A DNA stretch of 39,004 nt from Micavibrio sp. (GCA_027075555.1 JALTAZ010000105.1:1-39004); one strand, 5' to 3'; numbered from the stretch's first letter, positions 7,191-15,294 are shown. Notes: generated from the sequence alone by a model not told the origin. Numbers and translations: made by a program.

Positions 7191-8024
7191 ATGTCTACTA
7201 CGATAGATCAGGCTTTTATAAAGCAATTTGAACGCGAAGTTCATGAGGCCTACCAACGTCAGGGATCAAAACTTAGAAACACTGTTCGAACAATATCAAA
7301 TGTCAGTGGTTCTGCTGCGGTTTTTCAAAAGGTTGGAAAAGGAACGGCAAGCACGAAATCAACTAATAGCATGGTTCCAGTGATGAATTTAGATCATACA
7401 AGTATTGAAGTTGTATTAAGCGATTATTATGCAGGGGATTGGATTGATCGCCTTGATGAGCTGAAAATCAATATTGATGAACGTCAGGTAATTGCAAATG
7501 CTGGTGCTAATGCTTTGGGTCGTAAAACTGATGAGCTGATTATAAATGCTTTATCAGGGGCAAACTCTCAAGTTATTGCTGATGGTAATATTGGTATGAC
7601 CAAGGATAAAATCCTAAGCGCATTTGAAACTTTTGGCGAAAATGATGTTCCAGATGATAATATGCGTTTTTGCGTTGTTGGCTGGAAACAATGGAGTGAT
7701 ATGCTCTCAATAGATGAGTTTGTTAATGCCGATTATATTGGTGCGGATAACTTGCCATTTGCGGGAATTACTCAAGCCAAGATGTTCCTAGGGACAATTT
7801 TTGTTCCTCATTCAGGCTTGCCAATTGATGCAAATGATATTCGCTCTTGCTTTTATTATCATAAAACAGCCATTGGTCACGCCGCGGCAAGTGAAGTGCA
7901 AACCGATATTTCATGGCATGGCGATAGGGCATCTCATTTTGTTAATAACATGATGAGCCAAGGTGCTGGTCTAATTGATGAGAGCGGTGTAGTCGTAATT
8001 AACTGTGATGAAACCCCAGATTAA
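7191..8024 (+). CDS. major capsid protein
   Basis: A 277-residue protein in the expected place after portal and scaffold, resembling phage capsid proteins of podovirus-type elements in alphaproteobacteria. Recognisable parts are the N-terminal FIKQFEREVHEAYQRQGSKL helix near 9-28, the DYYAGDWIDRLDELK region near 79-93, IGADNLPFAGITQAKMFLG in the second half and the C-terminal VQTDISWHGDRASHFVNN motif, typical of these shells where the last strand packs against the core. No large N-terminal scaffold domain is fused, consistent with the separate scaffold gene. GAGG precedes the ATG. Confidence 0.9.
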   Translation: MSTTIDQAFIKQFEREVHEAYQRQGSKLRNTVRTISNVSGSAAVFQKVGKGTASTKSTNSMVPVMNLDHTSIEVVLSDYYAGDWIDRLDELKINIDERQVIANAGANALGRKTDELIINALSGANSQVIADGNIGMTKDKILSAFETFGENDVPDDNMRFCVVGWKQWSDMLSIDEFVNADYIGADNLPFAGITQAKMFLGTIFVPHSGLPIDANDIRSCFYYHKTAIGHAAASEVQTDISWHGDRASHFVNNMMSQGAGLIDESGVVVINCDETPD

Positions 8025-8058
8025 GTTAAGTGCCTTTATTTTCATACAGTTAACTTAA
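8021..8058 (+). other. hairpin overlapping the capsid stop codon
   Basis: TTAAGTTAA (8021-8029) and TTAACTTAA (8050-8058) form a perfect 9-base stem with a 20-base loop, starting at the capsid stop codon. It lacks a following U-run, so it is more likely an mRNA stabilising or processing element than a terminator. A related repeat, AAGTTAAG/CTTAACTT, occurs at 8444-8473. Confidence 0.4.
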
Positions 8059-8086
8059 AACAAACCCAAATTTAAGGAGATAAATC

Positions 8087-8326
8087 ATGGCTTTCATAGC
8101 ATCTGATTTAAGCGTACTTGCATATGCAAATAACTTTACTTTATGGCATTATACAAGCACAGATAACACCATAGAAACAGCAGATTATTTTAACCCCGCG
8201 GCTTCTATGCTTAATGTTAATGATTTGATTATTGCCAATATCGATACCGATGGTAGTCCCTTGACGAAATTTTATATAGTCACAGGTAATAGCAGCGGCA
8301 GCATCACTGTCACGGTTTATACATAA
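8087..8326 (+). CDS. small capsid-region protein, possible decoration protein
   Basis: A 79-residue protein without signal or membrane segment, with the pattern MAFIASDLSVLAYANNFTLW at the start, then YFNPAASMLNVNDLIIAN and a Thr/Ser/Val-rich end. Small proteins of this kind often follow the major capsid gene in phages and prophages; I associate them with head decoration or head completion but know no proven function. It follows the capsid gene by 62 bases and has an AAGGAG ribosome site. Confidence 0.85.
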   Translation: MAFIASDLSVLAYANNFTLWHYTSTDNTIETADYFNPAASMLNVNDLIIANIDTDGSPLTKFYIVTGNSSGSITVTVYT

Positions 8327-8516
8327 TGATTTATATTTACCTTTATATTTATCTATGTGTAAAAATCCGTTTTTTCAAAAATAAAATGGAGTAGTTTTGT
8401 TCATTCCTTTGCCTCCAGAGTGAGTGCTGTATAAAGGCTTATCAAGTTAAGCGCATGTTCCTTCCCTTAACTTTACGCGCTTGTCTTTTTGCTGCTTTTA
8501 TTTTCATCGGATAGGC

Positions 8517-8563
8517 GCAGCCACAGCTCATATATAATTGGGTTGTGGCTGCTGCTTTTTTTT
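8517..8563 (+). terminator. strong intrinsic terminator after the capsid unit
   Basis: GCAGCCACA (8517-8525) and TGTGGCTGC (8544-8552) form a perfect 9-base GC-rich stem, followed by TGC and eight T residues. It closes the capsid transcript before the tail genes. The rest of the 283-base gap from 8327 to 8609 holds only an inverted repeat (8444-8473) and no gene. Confidence 0.85.
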
Positions 8564-8609
8564 ATGGTCGGGTTTTTTTTAAATATAAATATTTTAAGGA
8601 GAGTTAAAA

Positions 8610-9179
8610 ATGGCATTATCAGATATTGATTTATGCGCTAAAGCGTTAATAAAAATTGGAGCTGCGCCAATTACTAGTTTTGACGATGGCACAGCCGAAA
8701 GCGAGATAGCAGGTGCTCTATATCCACAAGTAAAAGACGCGTTACTTTCTGCCTATGGGTGGAGCTTTGCTAGCGAACAAGTTGAGCTAGACAGGCTGGC
8801 AAATGCACCATTAGTCGATTATAATTATGCCTATCAGTTGCCAGATGATTTCCTAAGAGCATTAAGCGCAGGGAGCGGAGCACGCGGGCGCGGTCTTAAT
8901 TATCGTATTGCTGCGGGTGCACTTCACAGTAATGCATCAGAAGTAGTGCTCAGCTATATTTTCCGCCCCGATGAATCGGCATTCCCGCCATATTTTGATT
9001 CTGCCCTTATAACAAGATTAGCCGCAGAATTTACAATTCCTGTAACGGAGAATACCTCACGCTATGAAACCATGGTAAGGCTTGCTGAGCGCGAATTTGG
9101 GCTTGCTCGTCAAATAGATGCACAACAAGATACGCCTTCACATATAGAGGACTTCACCCTTATTCAAGTGCGTGATTAG
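8610..9179 (+). CDS. tail tubular protein A (gp11-like adaptor)
   Basis: A 189-residue protein of the T7 gp11-like tail tubular A family, the ring that joins the portal to the tail nozzle. Typical start SDIDLCAKALIKIGAAPITS with DGTAES, then AYGWSFA near 50 and the YQLPDDFLRAL motif near 76-86. The C-terminal half, with RLAAEFTIPVTENTS and LAEREFGLARQIDAQQ, also fits. AAGGAG lies upstream. It follows a strong terminator, so transcription must restart before it, although I see no clear promoter in the short gap. Confidence 0.92.
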   Translation: MALSDIDLCAKALIKIGAAPITSFDDGTAESEIAGALYPQVKDALLSAYGWSFASEQVELDRLANAPLVDYNYAYQLPDDFLRALSAGSGARGRGLNYRIAAGALHSNASEVVLSYIFRPDESAFPPYFDSALITRLAAEFTIPVTENTSRYETMVRLAEREFGLARQIDAQQDTPSHIEDFTLIQVRD

Positions 9180-9187
9180 AGCTTTTC

Positions 9188-9217
9188 TTGACGTTCATCT
9201 TTTTAATGGTATATAAT
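9188..9217 (+). promoter_or_regulatory. near-consensus promoter of the acidic-protein gene
   Basis: TTGACG (9188-9193) and a perfect TATAAT (9212-9217) are separated by 18 bases. This is among the best sigma70-type promoters in the window. It starts 9 bases after the tail gene stop and would serve the short acidic gene, and perhaps the tail tubular B gene by read-through. Confidence 0.75.
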
Positions 9218-9251
9218 AGTTCCACATTTGGGAAATATAAGGATAATAGTC

Positions 9252-9608
9252 ATGGGTATGAATGATATAGGCGCTCTGGGTGATGAGTGGGATATGGAAG
9301 CTTACGGGGATATTCCTTCTTATGAGGGTGATGCCGTCGTAGTGCAAGAAGCAGATATTAGTGATGTTAAGAGCGATGTTATTGGTGCTGATGCTGCTAG
9401 TTTTGAGGTGTTAGAAGGTCAAAATCCCATAGCTGGCGATGCTGATTCAGTTGATGATTTGATAGTTGATGGAACTTACCTGCTCAAAGAGTTATTGGAT
9501 AAAATAGCAGATGCCGCGCAGGAAGTCGCTGCATTCCTTGAGGTAAACCCACAAGAGGAAGTTCTAGAAGCCGTATATGATTATGGTGAGGATTTTGCCC
9601 CAGTATAA
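9252..9608 (+). CDS. very acidic small protein, cargo-like gene
   Basis: A 118-residue soluble protein with 31 Asp/Glu, only 3 Lys and no Arg by my count, net charge about -28. There is no signal peptide, membrane segment or recognised domain; the C-terminal half looks helical (LKELLDKIADAAQEVAAFLE). An upstream TTG at 9228 would lengthen it, but the ATG at 9252 follows AAGGATAA and the promoter spacing favours it. The gene has its own strong promoter and own terminator, unlike the tail genes on either side, the usual layout of phage morons. Such charge is typical of DNA-mimic inhibitors but also of assembly chaperones. I do not recognise it and assign no function. Confidence 0.75.
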   Translation: MGMNDIGALGDEWDMEAYGDIPSYEGDAVVVQEADISDVKSDVIGADAASFEVLEGQNPIAGDADSVDDLIVDGTYLLKELLDKIADAAQEVAAFLEVNPQEEVLEAVYDYGEDFAPV

Positions 9609-9678
9609 GATCTGCTATATGTAGTATATTGATGTGTAAATATATATTGTAGATACAAGATTTAAAAGTTAAGCGAAT

Positions 9679-9705
9679 AAATTAAATTAAATTAAATTAA
9701 ATAAT
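9679..9705. repeat. AAATT pentamer repeat
   Basis: About five copies of a 5-base AAATT unit lie between the acidic gene and the terminator at 9722. It is a simple-sequence repeat in non-coding DNA; no effect on a reading frame is expected. Confidence 0.6.
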
Positions 9706-9721
9706 AAATGTTGATACGAAG

Positions 9722-9746
9722 ACCCGCATTTTGTGTGGGTTTTTTT
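9722..9746 (+). terminator. intrinsic terminator after the acidic gene
   Basis: ACCCGCA (9722-9728) and TGTGGGT (9734-9740) form a 7-base stem with one G-U pair and a 5-base loop, followed by a run of T. It separates the acidic gene from tail tubular protein B. Confidence 0.85.
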
Positions 9747-9786
9747 GTGCTTTATTTGCCTTAAATAAAAAATATAAGGAAATATC

Positions 9787-11736
9787 ATGACAAGAATTAG
9801 AGATATAAAAACCACCTTCACAGCGGGGCAGGTAAGCCGTGATCTGCTTGGGCGCGGGGATTTACGTGCCTATGATAATGGCGCACTTATGCTCAAAAAT
9901 GTATTTATAAATCCTACTGGTGGGGTAAAAAGACGTTTTGGCATGAGATATATTGATAATGCACCAGGCTTAGGAAAGTTGATAGCTTTTGAATTTAATT
10001 CAGAGCAAACCGCGCTGCTTGTCATAACTGATGGGCAGATTGATATATATTCCAGCGGGGTAAAAGAAACAACTATCACAACGCCTTGGAATGCAGGACA
10101 GATAGATCAAATAGCATGGACACAAAGCGCAGATACGTTGTTGCTTGTTCACCCTGAAACGCCGCCAAAAAAGCTTGTGCGCTCGCTAGGGGGGATATGG
10201 GTTTTAAGTGATTGGGAATATTTCACGCAAGATGATATAATATTCCAGCCCTTTTTTAAATTCGCCGATAGCGCAGTAACTCTTAGACCTAGCGAAACTC
10301 AAGGAGCAATAACTATAACCGCATCATCTGATGTGTTTGAAGCAGGGCATGAAGGAACGCGCTTGCGCTTGCGCGGAATTGATATTGATGTAACTGATTT
10401 TGTATCCCCAACGGTGGTAAATGCAAATGTTATTCCTAAGATTAATCCAGATTATGATCCCAATATCACAGGCAGCGAGCAAATTTTATATCTTCCTGAT
10501 ACAAAACCAAGCATAGATTGGCTTGAGCAGGCATTCTCACCTGTACGCGGTTATCCTTCAACCGTGGCTTTTCATCAAGACAGGCTGGTAATTGGCGGCA
10601 GTCGTGACTTGCCAAATCGCTTATGGTTTTCAAAATCAGGGGATTTATTTAATTTTGATTTAGGAACTGGGCTTGATGATGAGGCCATAGAATTTTCTAT
10701 ACTTTCCGATCAGGTTAATGCAGTGCGCGGGGTATTTTCATCGCGTCATTTGCAGGTTTTTACCAGTGGCGCAGAATGGATGGTAACGGGCGAGCCTCTT
10801 ACTCCCTCTCAGGTTCAGATCAGACGGCAAACTCGCATAGGATCACGTATTGATCGCTATATACCTCCGCTTAATGTTGATGGGGCAACTTTATATTGTG
10901 CGCGAAGTGGAAATGAGATTTACGAATTTTTATATACAGATTTAGAAGCGGCCTATGCCTCCACCGATCTAGCGTTGCTATCCCGTGATATTGTAGGAGT
11001 GCCAATAGATCAGGATTATGATGCCAAGAACCGATTGTTATTTGTAGTGCGTGAAGATGGTAAATTTGCCACTCTTACTGTTTTTAGAGCTGAAAAAGTA
11101 TCCGCATGGACAAGCCACGAAACAAACGGATTGGTAAAATCCGTAGCCGTTGTTGGAGATGATGTTTATATGCTAATAGAGCGTGATAGCAATTATTTGA
11201 TTGAACAGCTTGATAGCGCCTTTTATTTAGATAGCGCATTATCGGGTCAGGTGGGCTCTCCTGCAACTACATGGTCGGGGCTAGATCATCTAGAAGGGCA
11301 AAGTGTTTCCATTATTGCCGATGGAGCAGTGATGCAAAATCAAGTGGTGCAAAACGGGTCAGTGACCTTAAGTGAAGCTGTATCATCGGTGCAAATTGGG
11401 CTTTCTTATACTCATGTAATAGAGCCACTTCCCCCCAATGAGGTTGGGCGCATTGGCGCAGGGCGAAAAATACGCCTTATTGAGGCAATATTTCGCCTAA
11501 AAGAAAGCGCAGCCCTTAGGGTTGATGTTGGCAGGGGATTAAAGGATATTCCGCTTAAAGATTTTGATAATAATATAATTTCAGACCAACCAAACCCGTT
11601 GATAAGTGGTGATGTACGTGTACGTGCCATTGGTTGGCAAAAAGAGGGGAGCTCTGCGCTTTGGCGTATAGAGCAGGAATTGCCGCTGGCTTTTACATTA
11701 TTATCAGTGGCAACAGAAATTAAAGTTAATGATTAA
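9787..11736 (+). CDS. tail tubular protein B (gp12-like nozzle)
   Basis: A 649-residue protein of the T7 gp12-like tail nozzle family. The start is diagnostic: FTAGQVSRDLLGRGDLRAYD at about 12-31, then NVFINPTGGVKRRFGMRYID. Later landmarks are GYPSTVAFHQDRLVIGGS near 256-273 (the typical 'fhQdRLvfaGs' block), FSSRHLQVFTSGAEWMV and the RQTRIGSRI block near 345-353. Length is in the lower normal range. AAGGA precedes the ATG. It is followed after 15 bases by the gp14-like gene, so the two are one operon. Confidence 0.93.
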   Translation: MTRIRDIKTTFTAGQVSRDLLGRGDLRAYDNGALMLKNVFINPTGGVKRRFGMRYIDNAPGLGKLIAFEFNSEQTALLVITDGQIDIYSSGVKETTITTPWNAGQIDQIAWTQSADTLLLVHPETPPKKLVRSLGGIWVLSDWEYFTQDDIIFQPFFKFADSAVTLRPSETQGAITITASSDVFEAGHEGTRLRLRGIDIDVTDFVSPTVVNANVIPKINPDYDPNITGSEQILYLPDTKPSIDWLEQAFSPVRGYPSTVAFHQDRLVIGGSRDLPNRLWFSKSGDLFNFDLGTGLDDEAIEFSILSDQVNAVRGVFSSRHLQVFTSGAEWMVTGEPLTPSQVQIRRQTRIGSRIDRYIPPLNVDGATLYCARSGNEIYEFLYTDLEAAYASTDLALLSRDIVGVPIDQDYDAKNRLLFVVREDGKFATLTVFRAEKVSAWTSHETNGLVKSVAVVGDDVYMLIERDSNYLIEQLDSAFYLDSALSGQVGSPATTWSGLDHLEGQSVSIIADGAVMQNQVVQNGSVTLSEAVSSVQIGLSYTHVIEPLPPNEVGRIGAGRKIRLIEAIFRLKESAALRVDVGRGLKDIPLKDFDNNIISDQPNPLISGDVRVRAIGWQKEGSSALWRIEQELPLAFTLLSVATEIKVND

Positions 11737-11751
11737 ACAGGAGAAAATATC

Positions 11752-12246
11752 ATGGCAGCAATTACGCCTATATTAACATCAGCATTGGTAAGTCAGGGGG
11801 TTGGTCTGGCTGTATCTGAGTTTTCACGCAGAAAAAAACAAGATCAATCACTTAAACAATTACGCCAGCGTCAAGATCTGAACCAGAAAATCGCAGAACA
11901 AAATGCACAGCAAAGCCGAGAACGTATTGCCATAGATGCGCGCCAAATTGAAGAAAAGCGCAAAAGGGCATTACGCCGCGCAGTATCACGTCAACGCGCT
12001 AATTTTGCAGCGCAAGGAGTTGGATCTGGCGTTGGTTCATCACAAGCAGTATTGCTAGGGCTGTTTGAGCAAAGCGATGAGGAAAAAGCGCAGCGAGAGG
12101 ATCTGGATAATTTGCGCCTAAATTCTATAGATCAAAATCTATCTCAAAGAGCATCTCTCAATATTTTACAACGTACCCAATTAGAGCAGAAAAATAACTT
12201 GCGTAATTTATCGGCAATAGGCAACGATATTACCGATTTATTGTAA
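11752..12246 (+). CDS. internal virion protein, gp14-like
   Basis: A 164-residue protein with a hydrophobic N-terminal segment (ITPILTSALVSQGVGLAVSE) and a long basic, Gln/Arg-rich helical part (residues about 25-90), then a glycine stretch GVGSGVGSSQAVLLGLFEQS near 100-119 and a final helix. This layout matches internal virion proteins of podovirus-type phages that are ejected into the host envelope. It is the only such protein here; no large gp15/gp16-like ejection gene or transglycosylase-containing core protein follows. Confidence 0.85.
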   Translation: MAAITPILTSALVSQGVGLAVSEFSRRKKQDQSLKQLRQRQDLNQKIAEQNAQQSRERIAIDARQIEEKRKRALRRAVSRQRANFAAQGVGSGVGSSQAVLLGLFEQSDEEKAQREDLDNLRLNSIDQNLSQRASLNILQRTQLEQKNNLRNLSAIGNDITDLL

Positions 12247-12260
12247 TAAAAATTAAATCA

Positions 12261-12290
12261 TTGAATTATATTTGTATTTTAAGGTACTAT
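12261..12290 (+). promoter_or_regulatory. promoter of the 187-residue gene
   Basis: TTGAAT (12261-12266) and TACTAT (12285-12290) with 18 bases between. Only 7 bases separate the -10 element from the ATG at 12298, so the transcript would be leaderless or nearly so. AAGG at 12281 is too far from the ATG to be a normal ribosome site, which agrees with a leaderless message. Moderate match. Confidence 0.45.
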
Positions 12291-12297
12291 ATACAGC

Positions 12298-12861
12298 ATG
12301 AATGATGATGATTACAAGGAAACCATTAGTGCCTCTTTTTCTTTGGAAGAAGACGGAATTAGCCTAGAGGCATTTGACGCAGCGGCTCCTTATGTAGAAG
12401 CGCAAAAAGAGCCACAAAAACATAAATATTATTGTGCAATTATGAATTTTGCAATTTTAGAGCATGACTTTTCTTTGCAAGAGCGCGCCAATATATTTGT
12501 TAGATATTCTGGGCTAGAGCATTTTGGGCAATATAAACCAAGAAAAGATATTAAAGATAATGGAATATCAGCGGAAAATTTTGTTGCCATTATAGGGGAT
12601 TATGTTCGCAATAATGAAATGGCGCGACTATCAATATCATCTTGTGATACTTATGAGCGGTTTGCATTATTTGAAATGATGATTAGTGAAGATGGTCGCG
12701 AGGTTAAGGAATTATTGAAAGATTTTCCTGAAAGTAAATTTACGTTTTTTGCTTTTCCTGATGAACAAAGCAGGGATAATAATGTTAATTATTTATGCGG
12801 TAATTATCAGGAAATAAAAGACGCAAATGCAGTAATAGAAAGCTTACATTTAGATTCATAA
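12298..12861 (+). CDS. unrecognised cargo-like gene in the virion cluster
   Basis: A 187-residue acidic soluble protein with no signal or membrane segment. It appears globular, with mixed helices and strands (KYYCAIMNFAILEH near 43-56, MARLSISSCDTYERFALFEM, then KFTFFAFPDE). I recognise no domain. It separates the tail module from the packaging module, has its own promoter-like sequence and a strong terminator at 12890-12918, and may be translated from a leaderless message. These traits suggest an independently expressed cargo gene and not a virion component. Function unknown. Confidence 0.75.
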   Translation: MNDDDYKETISASFSLEEDGISLEAFDAAAPYVEAQKEPQKHKYYCAIMNFAILEHDFSLQERANIFVRYSGLEHFGQYKPRKDIKDNGISAENFVAIIGDYVRNNEMARLSISSCDTYERFALFEMMISEDGREVKELLKDFPESKFTFFAFPDEQSRDNNVNYLCGNYQEIKDANAVIESLHLDS

Positions 12862-12889
12862 CCATTTGATACAAATATATAAATTTAGC

Positions 12890-12918
12890 AAGGCTTGCCA
12901 ATTTGGTAAGCCTTTTTT
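12890..12918 (+). terminator. intrinsic terminator after the 187-residue gene
   Basis: AAGGCTTGCC (12890-12899) and GGTAAGCCTT (12905-12914) form a 10-base stem with one G-U pair and a 5-base loop, followed directly by a T-run to 12918. Confidence 0.9.
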
Positions 12919-12960
12919 GTTTTTTCATTCCCCCATTGTTTTTTAGTAGGAGTTTCATAA

Positions 12961-13269
12961 ATGCCCGATATAAAGAATTTAGGAGATTATACATATAATC
13001 AAATCTTAGAATTTTTACCATCTGCACTAGAAATTGCTTTTGCGTCATATTGTGAATTTGCCTCTAAATTAGAAGGTGAGGACGCGCCAAGCTTTAAAAA
13101 ACATCATGATGCCTGTAAGGCGGCAATCTTGCATATAGAATTGCTGCTAAAGCTAGCTAAATCTGTGGATTTGCAGAATAAAAATCATATAGAGGATATA
13201 AGCAGTCAAGAACAAAAAAATATAAGTAAATTGCTTCTAAATGCTCAAAAGGAACTGGCTGACAAATAA
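12961..13269 (+). CDS. small protein before terminase, small-terminase candidate
   Basis: A 102-residue all-helical soluble protein (YNQILEFLPSALEIAFASYCEF at the start, KKHHDACKAAILHIELLLKLAK in the middle). Short helical proteins with this start and a conserved His/Ala/Cys-Lys helix are commonly found directly before podovirus-type large terminases in alphaproteobacterial prophages. Position makes a small terminase subunit or a terminase partner plausible, but no helix-turn-helix is evident. It is 27 bases upstream of the large terminase, after AGTAGGAG. Confidence 0.75.
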   Translation: MPDIKNLGDYTYNQILEFLPSALEIAFASYCEFASKLEGEDAPSFKKHHDACKAAILHIELLLKLAKSVDLQNKNHIEDISSQEQKNISKLLLNAQKELADK

Positions 13270-13296
13270 TCAAATAAAAATAAAATGAGGTAAATT

Positions 13297-14784
13297 ATGT
13301 CGAATTATGCGATTGAAGGCGCACAGTTTAAACTTTTTGCTGTGCTATGGAATCAGCAACAAGAGCGCAAAACGCCACATATACATTTGAAAATGGCGCA
13401 TTGGCTGGAAAAATCATGGGCAAATGGTGACAAACGCTTGTTGCTTATGGCTTTTAGATCAGCGGGTAAAAGCACAATTGTTGGGTTGTTTGCAGCGTGG
13501 TTAATTTACCAAAATCCTAATATCCGTATTTTGGTATTAGCAGCGGATTTTACGCTTGCAAAAAAGATGGTAAGGAATGTAAAGCGTATAATAGAGCGCC
13601 ATCCCTTAACCACGCATCTTAAACCCAAAGCTATAGACCAATGGGCATCAGATCGCTTTACAGTAAATAGAGAGTTAGAGCTGCGCGATCCTTCTATGAT
13701 GGCAAAGGGGGTCGGATCCAATATTACAGGAAGCCGCGCTGATATTGTGATTTGTGATGATGTTGAAGTCCCCAATACTTGTGATAGCGCGACAAAGCGT
13801 GAAGATTTGCGCGAGCGCTTATTAGAGATTTCTTATGTTCTGGTTTCAGGAGGAACGCAGCTTTATGTAGGTACGCCCCACGATTATTACTCTATTTATG
13901 CCGATGTGCCACGCAGTGAAATTGGTGAGGAGTTCCCATTTCTTGATGGTTTTAAACGCTTATCCCTGCCGATAATTGATGAAAATAACGAGATTGCGTG
14001 GAAAGAGCGCTATAGCAATGATGATATAGAGCAAATAAAAAAAAATTCAGGACCAAATAAGTTTGAAAGCCAGATGATGCTAAAGCCTGTAAATATCATG
14101 CAAGGGCGGCTTAATCCCGATTTACTGCAAATTTATGATGATATGCTGGAATATGATCCAATATTGGGAAGCTTATTCATAGGGCATCATAAAATGATTA
14201 GCGCATCTTGCTGGTGGGATCCTGCTTTTGGCTCTGCAAAAGGCGATAGCAGCGTTCTAGCGGTTATATTTGCCAATGAAGGCGGGGATTATTTTTTGCA
14301 TCATCTTGAATATATTTGTGTAAATGAACATGATAAAATTGATGAAGCAACCCAACAAGCAATTATAGTTGCAGAGCTTGCCAAAGAGCTGTACTTGCCA
14401 TGTATATCGGTTGAAACTAATGGTATAGGGCGGTTTTTGCCCAATATATTGCGTAATAAATTAGCAAATATAAATGCACAAACAAGGGTGATGGAGCAAA
14501 ACTCTACTAAACCTAAAGCGGTACGAATTATCGAAGGGTTTGATGCGATTATGGCGGCAAAGAGGCTATATGTTAATAGGGCGGTTCTAAATACCCCCTT
14601 TATGATGGAAATGCGCGAATGGCGACCATCTGTGAAAGGCGCGGCCGATGATGGGCTAGATGCAGTTGCAGGGGCATTATCACAGCAACCCGATCGTTTA
14701 GAGCGCAAATACACAAGCGCAAATATATATAATTGGCAACAAGGCGCACAATCCCATACCGCTAAAAGTGACTTTGATGTTTGA
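13297..14784 (+). CDS. terminase large subunit
   Basis: The DNA-packaging motor ATPase and nuclease, 495 residues. The ATPase half has a Walker A-like FRSAGKST at 53-60 and a Walker B IVICDDVE at 150-157, after the GSRADI stretch. The RNase H-like nuclease half has the expected acidic residues: WWDPAFG with D308, VETNG with E373 and DDGLDAVAGAL with D451/D452/D455. All key residues are present, so the enzyme is probably intact. It resembles the podovirus-type large terminases that occur at the end of the structural cluster. A terminator follows at 14855. Confidence 0.94.
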   Translation: MSNYAIEGAQFKLFAVLWNQQQERKTPHIHLKMAHWLEKSWANGDKRLLLMAFRSAGKSTIVGLFAAWLIYQNPNIRILVLAADFTLAKKMVRNVKRIIERHPLTTHLKPKAIDQWASDRFTVNRELELRDPSMMAKGVGSNITGSRADIVICDDVEVPNTCDSATKREDLRERLLEISYVLVSGGTQLYVGTPHDYYSIYADVPRSEIGEEFPFLDGFKRLSLPIIDENNEIAWKERYSNDDIEQIKKNSGPNKFESQMMLKPVNIMQGRLNPDLLQIYDDMLEYDPILGSLFIGHHKMISASCWWDPAFGSAKGDSSVLAVIFANEGGDYFLHHLEYICVNEHDKIDEATQQAIIVAELAKELYLPCISVETNGIGRFLPNILRNKLANINAQTRVMEQNSTKPKAVRIIEGFDAIMAAKRLYVNRAVLNTPFMMEMREWRPSVKGAADDGLDAVAGALSQQPDRLERKYTSANIYNWQQGAQSHTAKSDFDV

Positions 14785-14854
14785 TAGTTTTTGCTAAATA
14801 TGACTTTTTTAACTTTAAAGGTTACTAGATCAAGAGATTACTAGACTATAAATA

Positions 14855-14879
14855 AGTCCGCCATATGCGGGCTTTTTTT
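14855..14879 (+). terminator. intrinsic terminator after terminase
   Basis: AGTCCGC (14855-14861) and GCGGGCT (14867-14873) form a 7-base stem with one G-U pair and a 5-base loop, followed by a T-run. It lies 28 bases before the next start codon at 14908. Confidence 0.85.
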
Positions 14880-14907
14880 GTTCCTAAATATAATTGGAGA
14901 AAATATA

Positions 14908-15234
14908 ATGACAGAAATATCAAAAGACCTGATCTGGTGGATTACGGTGGTGGATTTACCAGCGATGGCGGGTTTATTGCTTATGATATGGCGTTTGCGC
15001 GGGGAAACAAGCAAGGCGATTGATGATGTGCATATAACTTTAGATCGGCGTTGTGATCAGCTCCGTGAGGCTTTACATGGCTTTAAGCTGGAGGTAGCAA
15101 AAAACTATGCCTCACAAAATGATCTAAGATTACTAGAAGCAAGGCTTGTAGAGCATCTTTTGCGTATAGAGGCAAAACTTGACGCTACGGCTTTGAAAAC
15201 CGCTGGTTTGCAAGGTAAATCTTTAAAAAAGTAG
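14908..15234 (+). CDS. single-pass membrane protein with coiled coil
   Basis: A 108-residue protein: one N-terminal membrane segment (residues about 8-30, WWITVVDLPAMAGLLLMIW) and then a long charged helix with heptad-like spacing (LDRRCDQLREALHGFKLEVA, LRLLEARLVEHLLRIEAKL). The ATG at 14908 follows GGAGAAAA; a TTG further upstream falls inside the terminator and is rejected. Proteins of this build near the lysis genes may act as spanin-like or holin-accessory proteins, but neither role is shown. It stands between terminase and the lysis genes. Confidence 0.75.
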   Translation: MTEISKDLIWWITVVDLPAMAGLLLMIWRLRGETSKAIDDVHITLDRRCDQLREALHGFKLEVAKNYASQNDLRLLEARLVEHLLRIEAKLDATALKTAGLQGKSLKK

Positions 15235-15264
15235 GTTATAAGCATAAATGATTTTATATGAAAA

Positions 15265-15294
15265 TTGACAATATAAATTCTTATAGATTATGAT
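15265..15294 (+). promoter_or_regulatory. near-consensus promoter of the secreted-protein gene
   Basis: A perfect TTGACA (15265-15270) and TATGAT (15289-15294) with an 18-base spacer, 31 bases before the start codon. One of the strongest promoters in the window, serving the gene at 15326. Confidence 0.75.

Noticed and set aside
9228-9251. TTG start at 9228 for the acidic gene
   Set aside because: The ATG at 9252 has AAGGATAA before it and fits the promoter; the extension is non-acidic and unlike the rest.
14301-14714. Reverse-strand reading frame of 137 codons inside the large terminase gene
   Set aside because: Fully antisense to the conserved nuclease domain; no family resemblance.
14878-14907. 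TTG start at 14878 for the membrane/coiled-coil gene
   Set aside because: It lies inside the T-run of the terminase terminator; the ATG at 14908 has a proper ribosome site.
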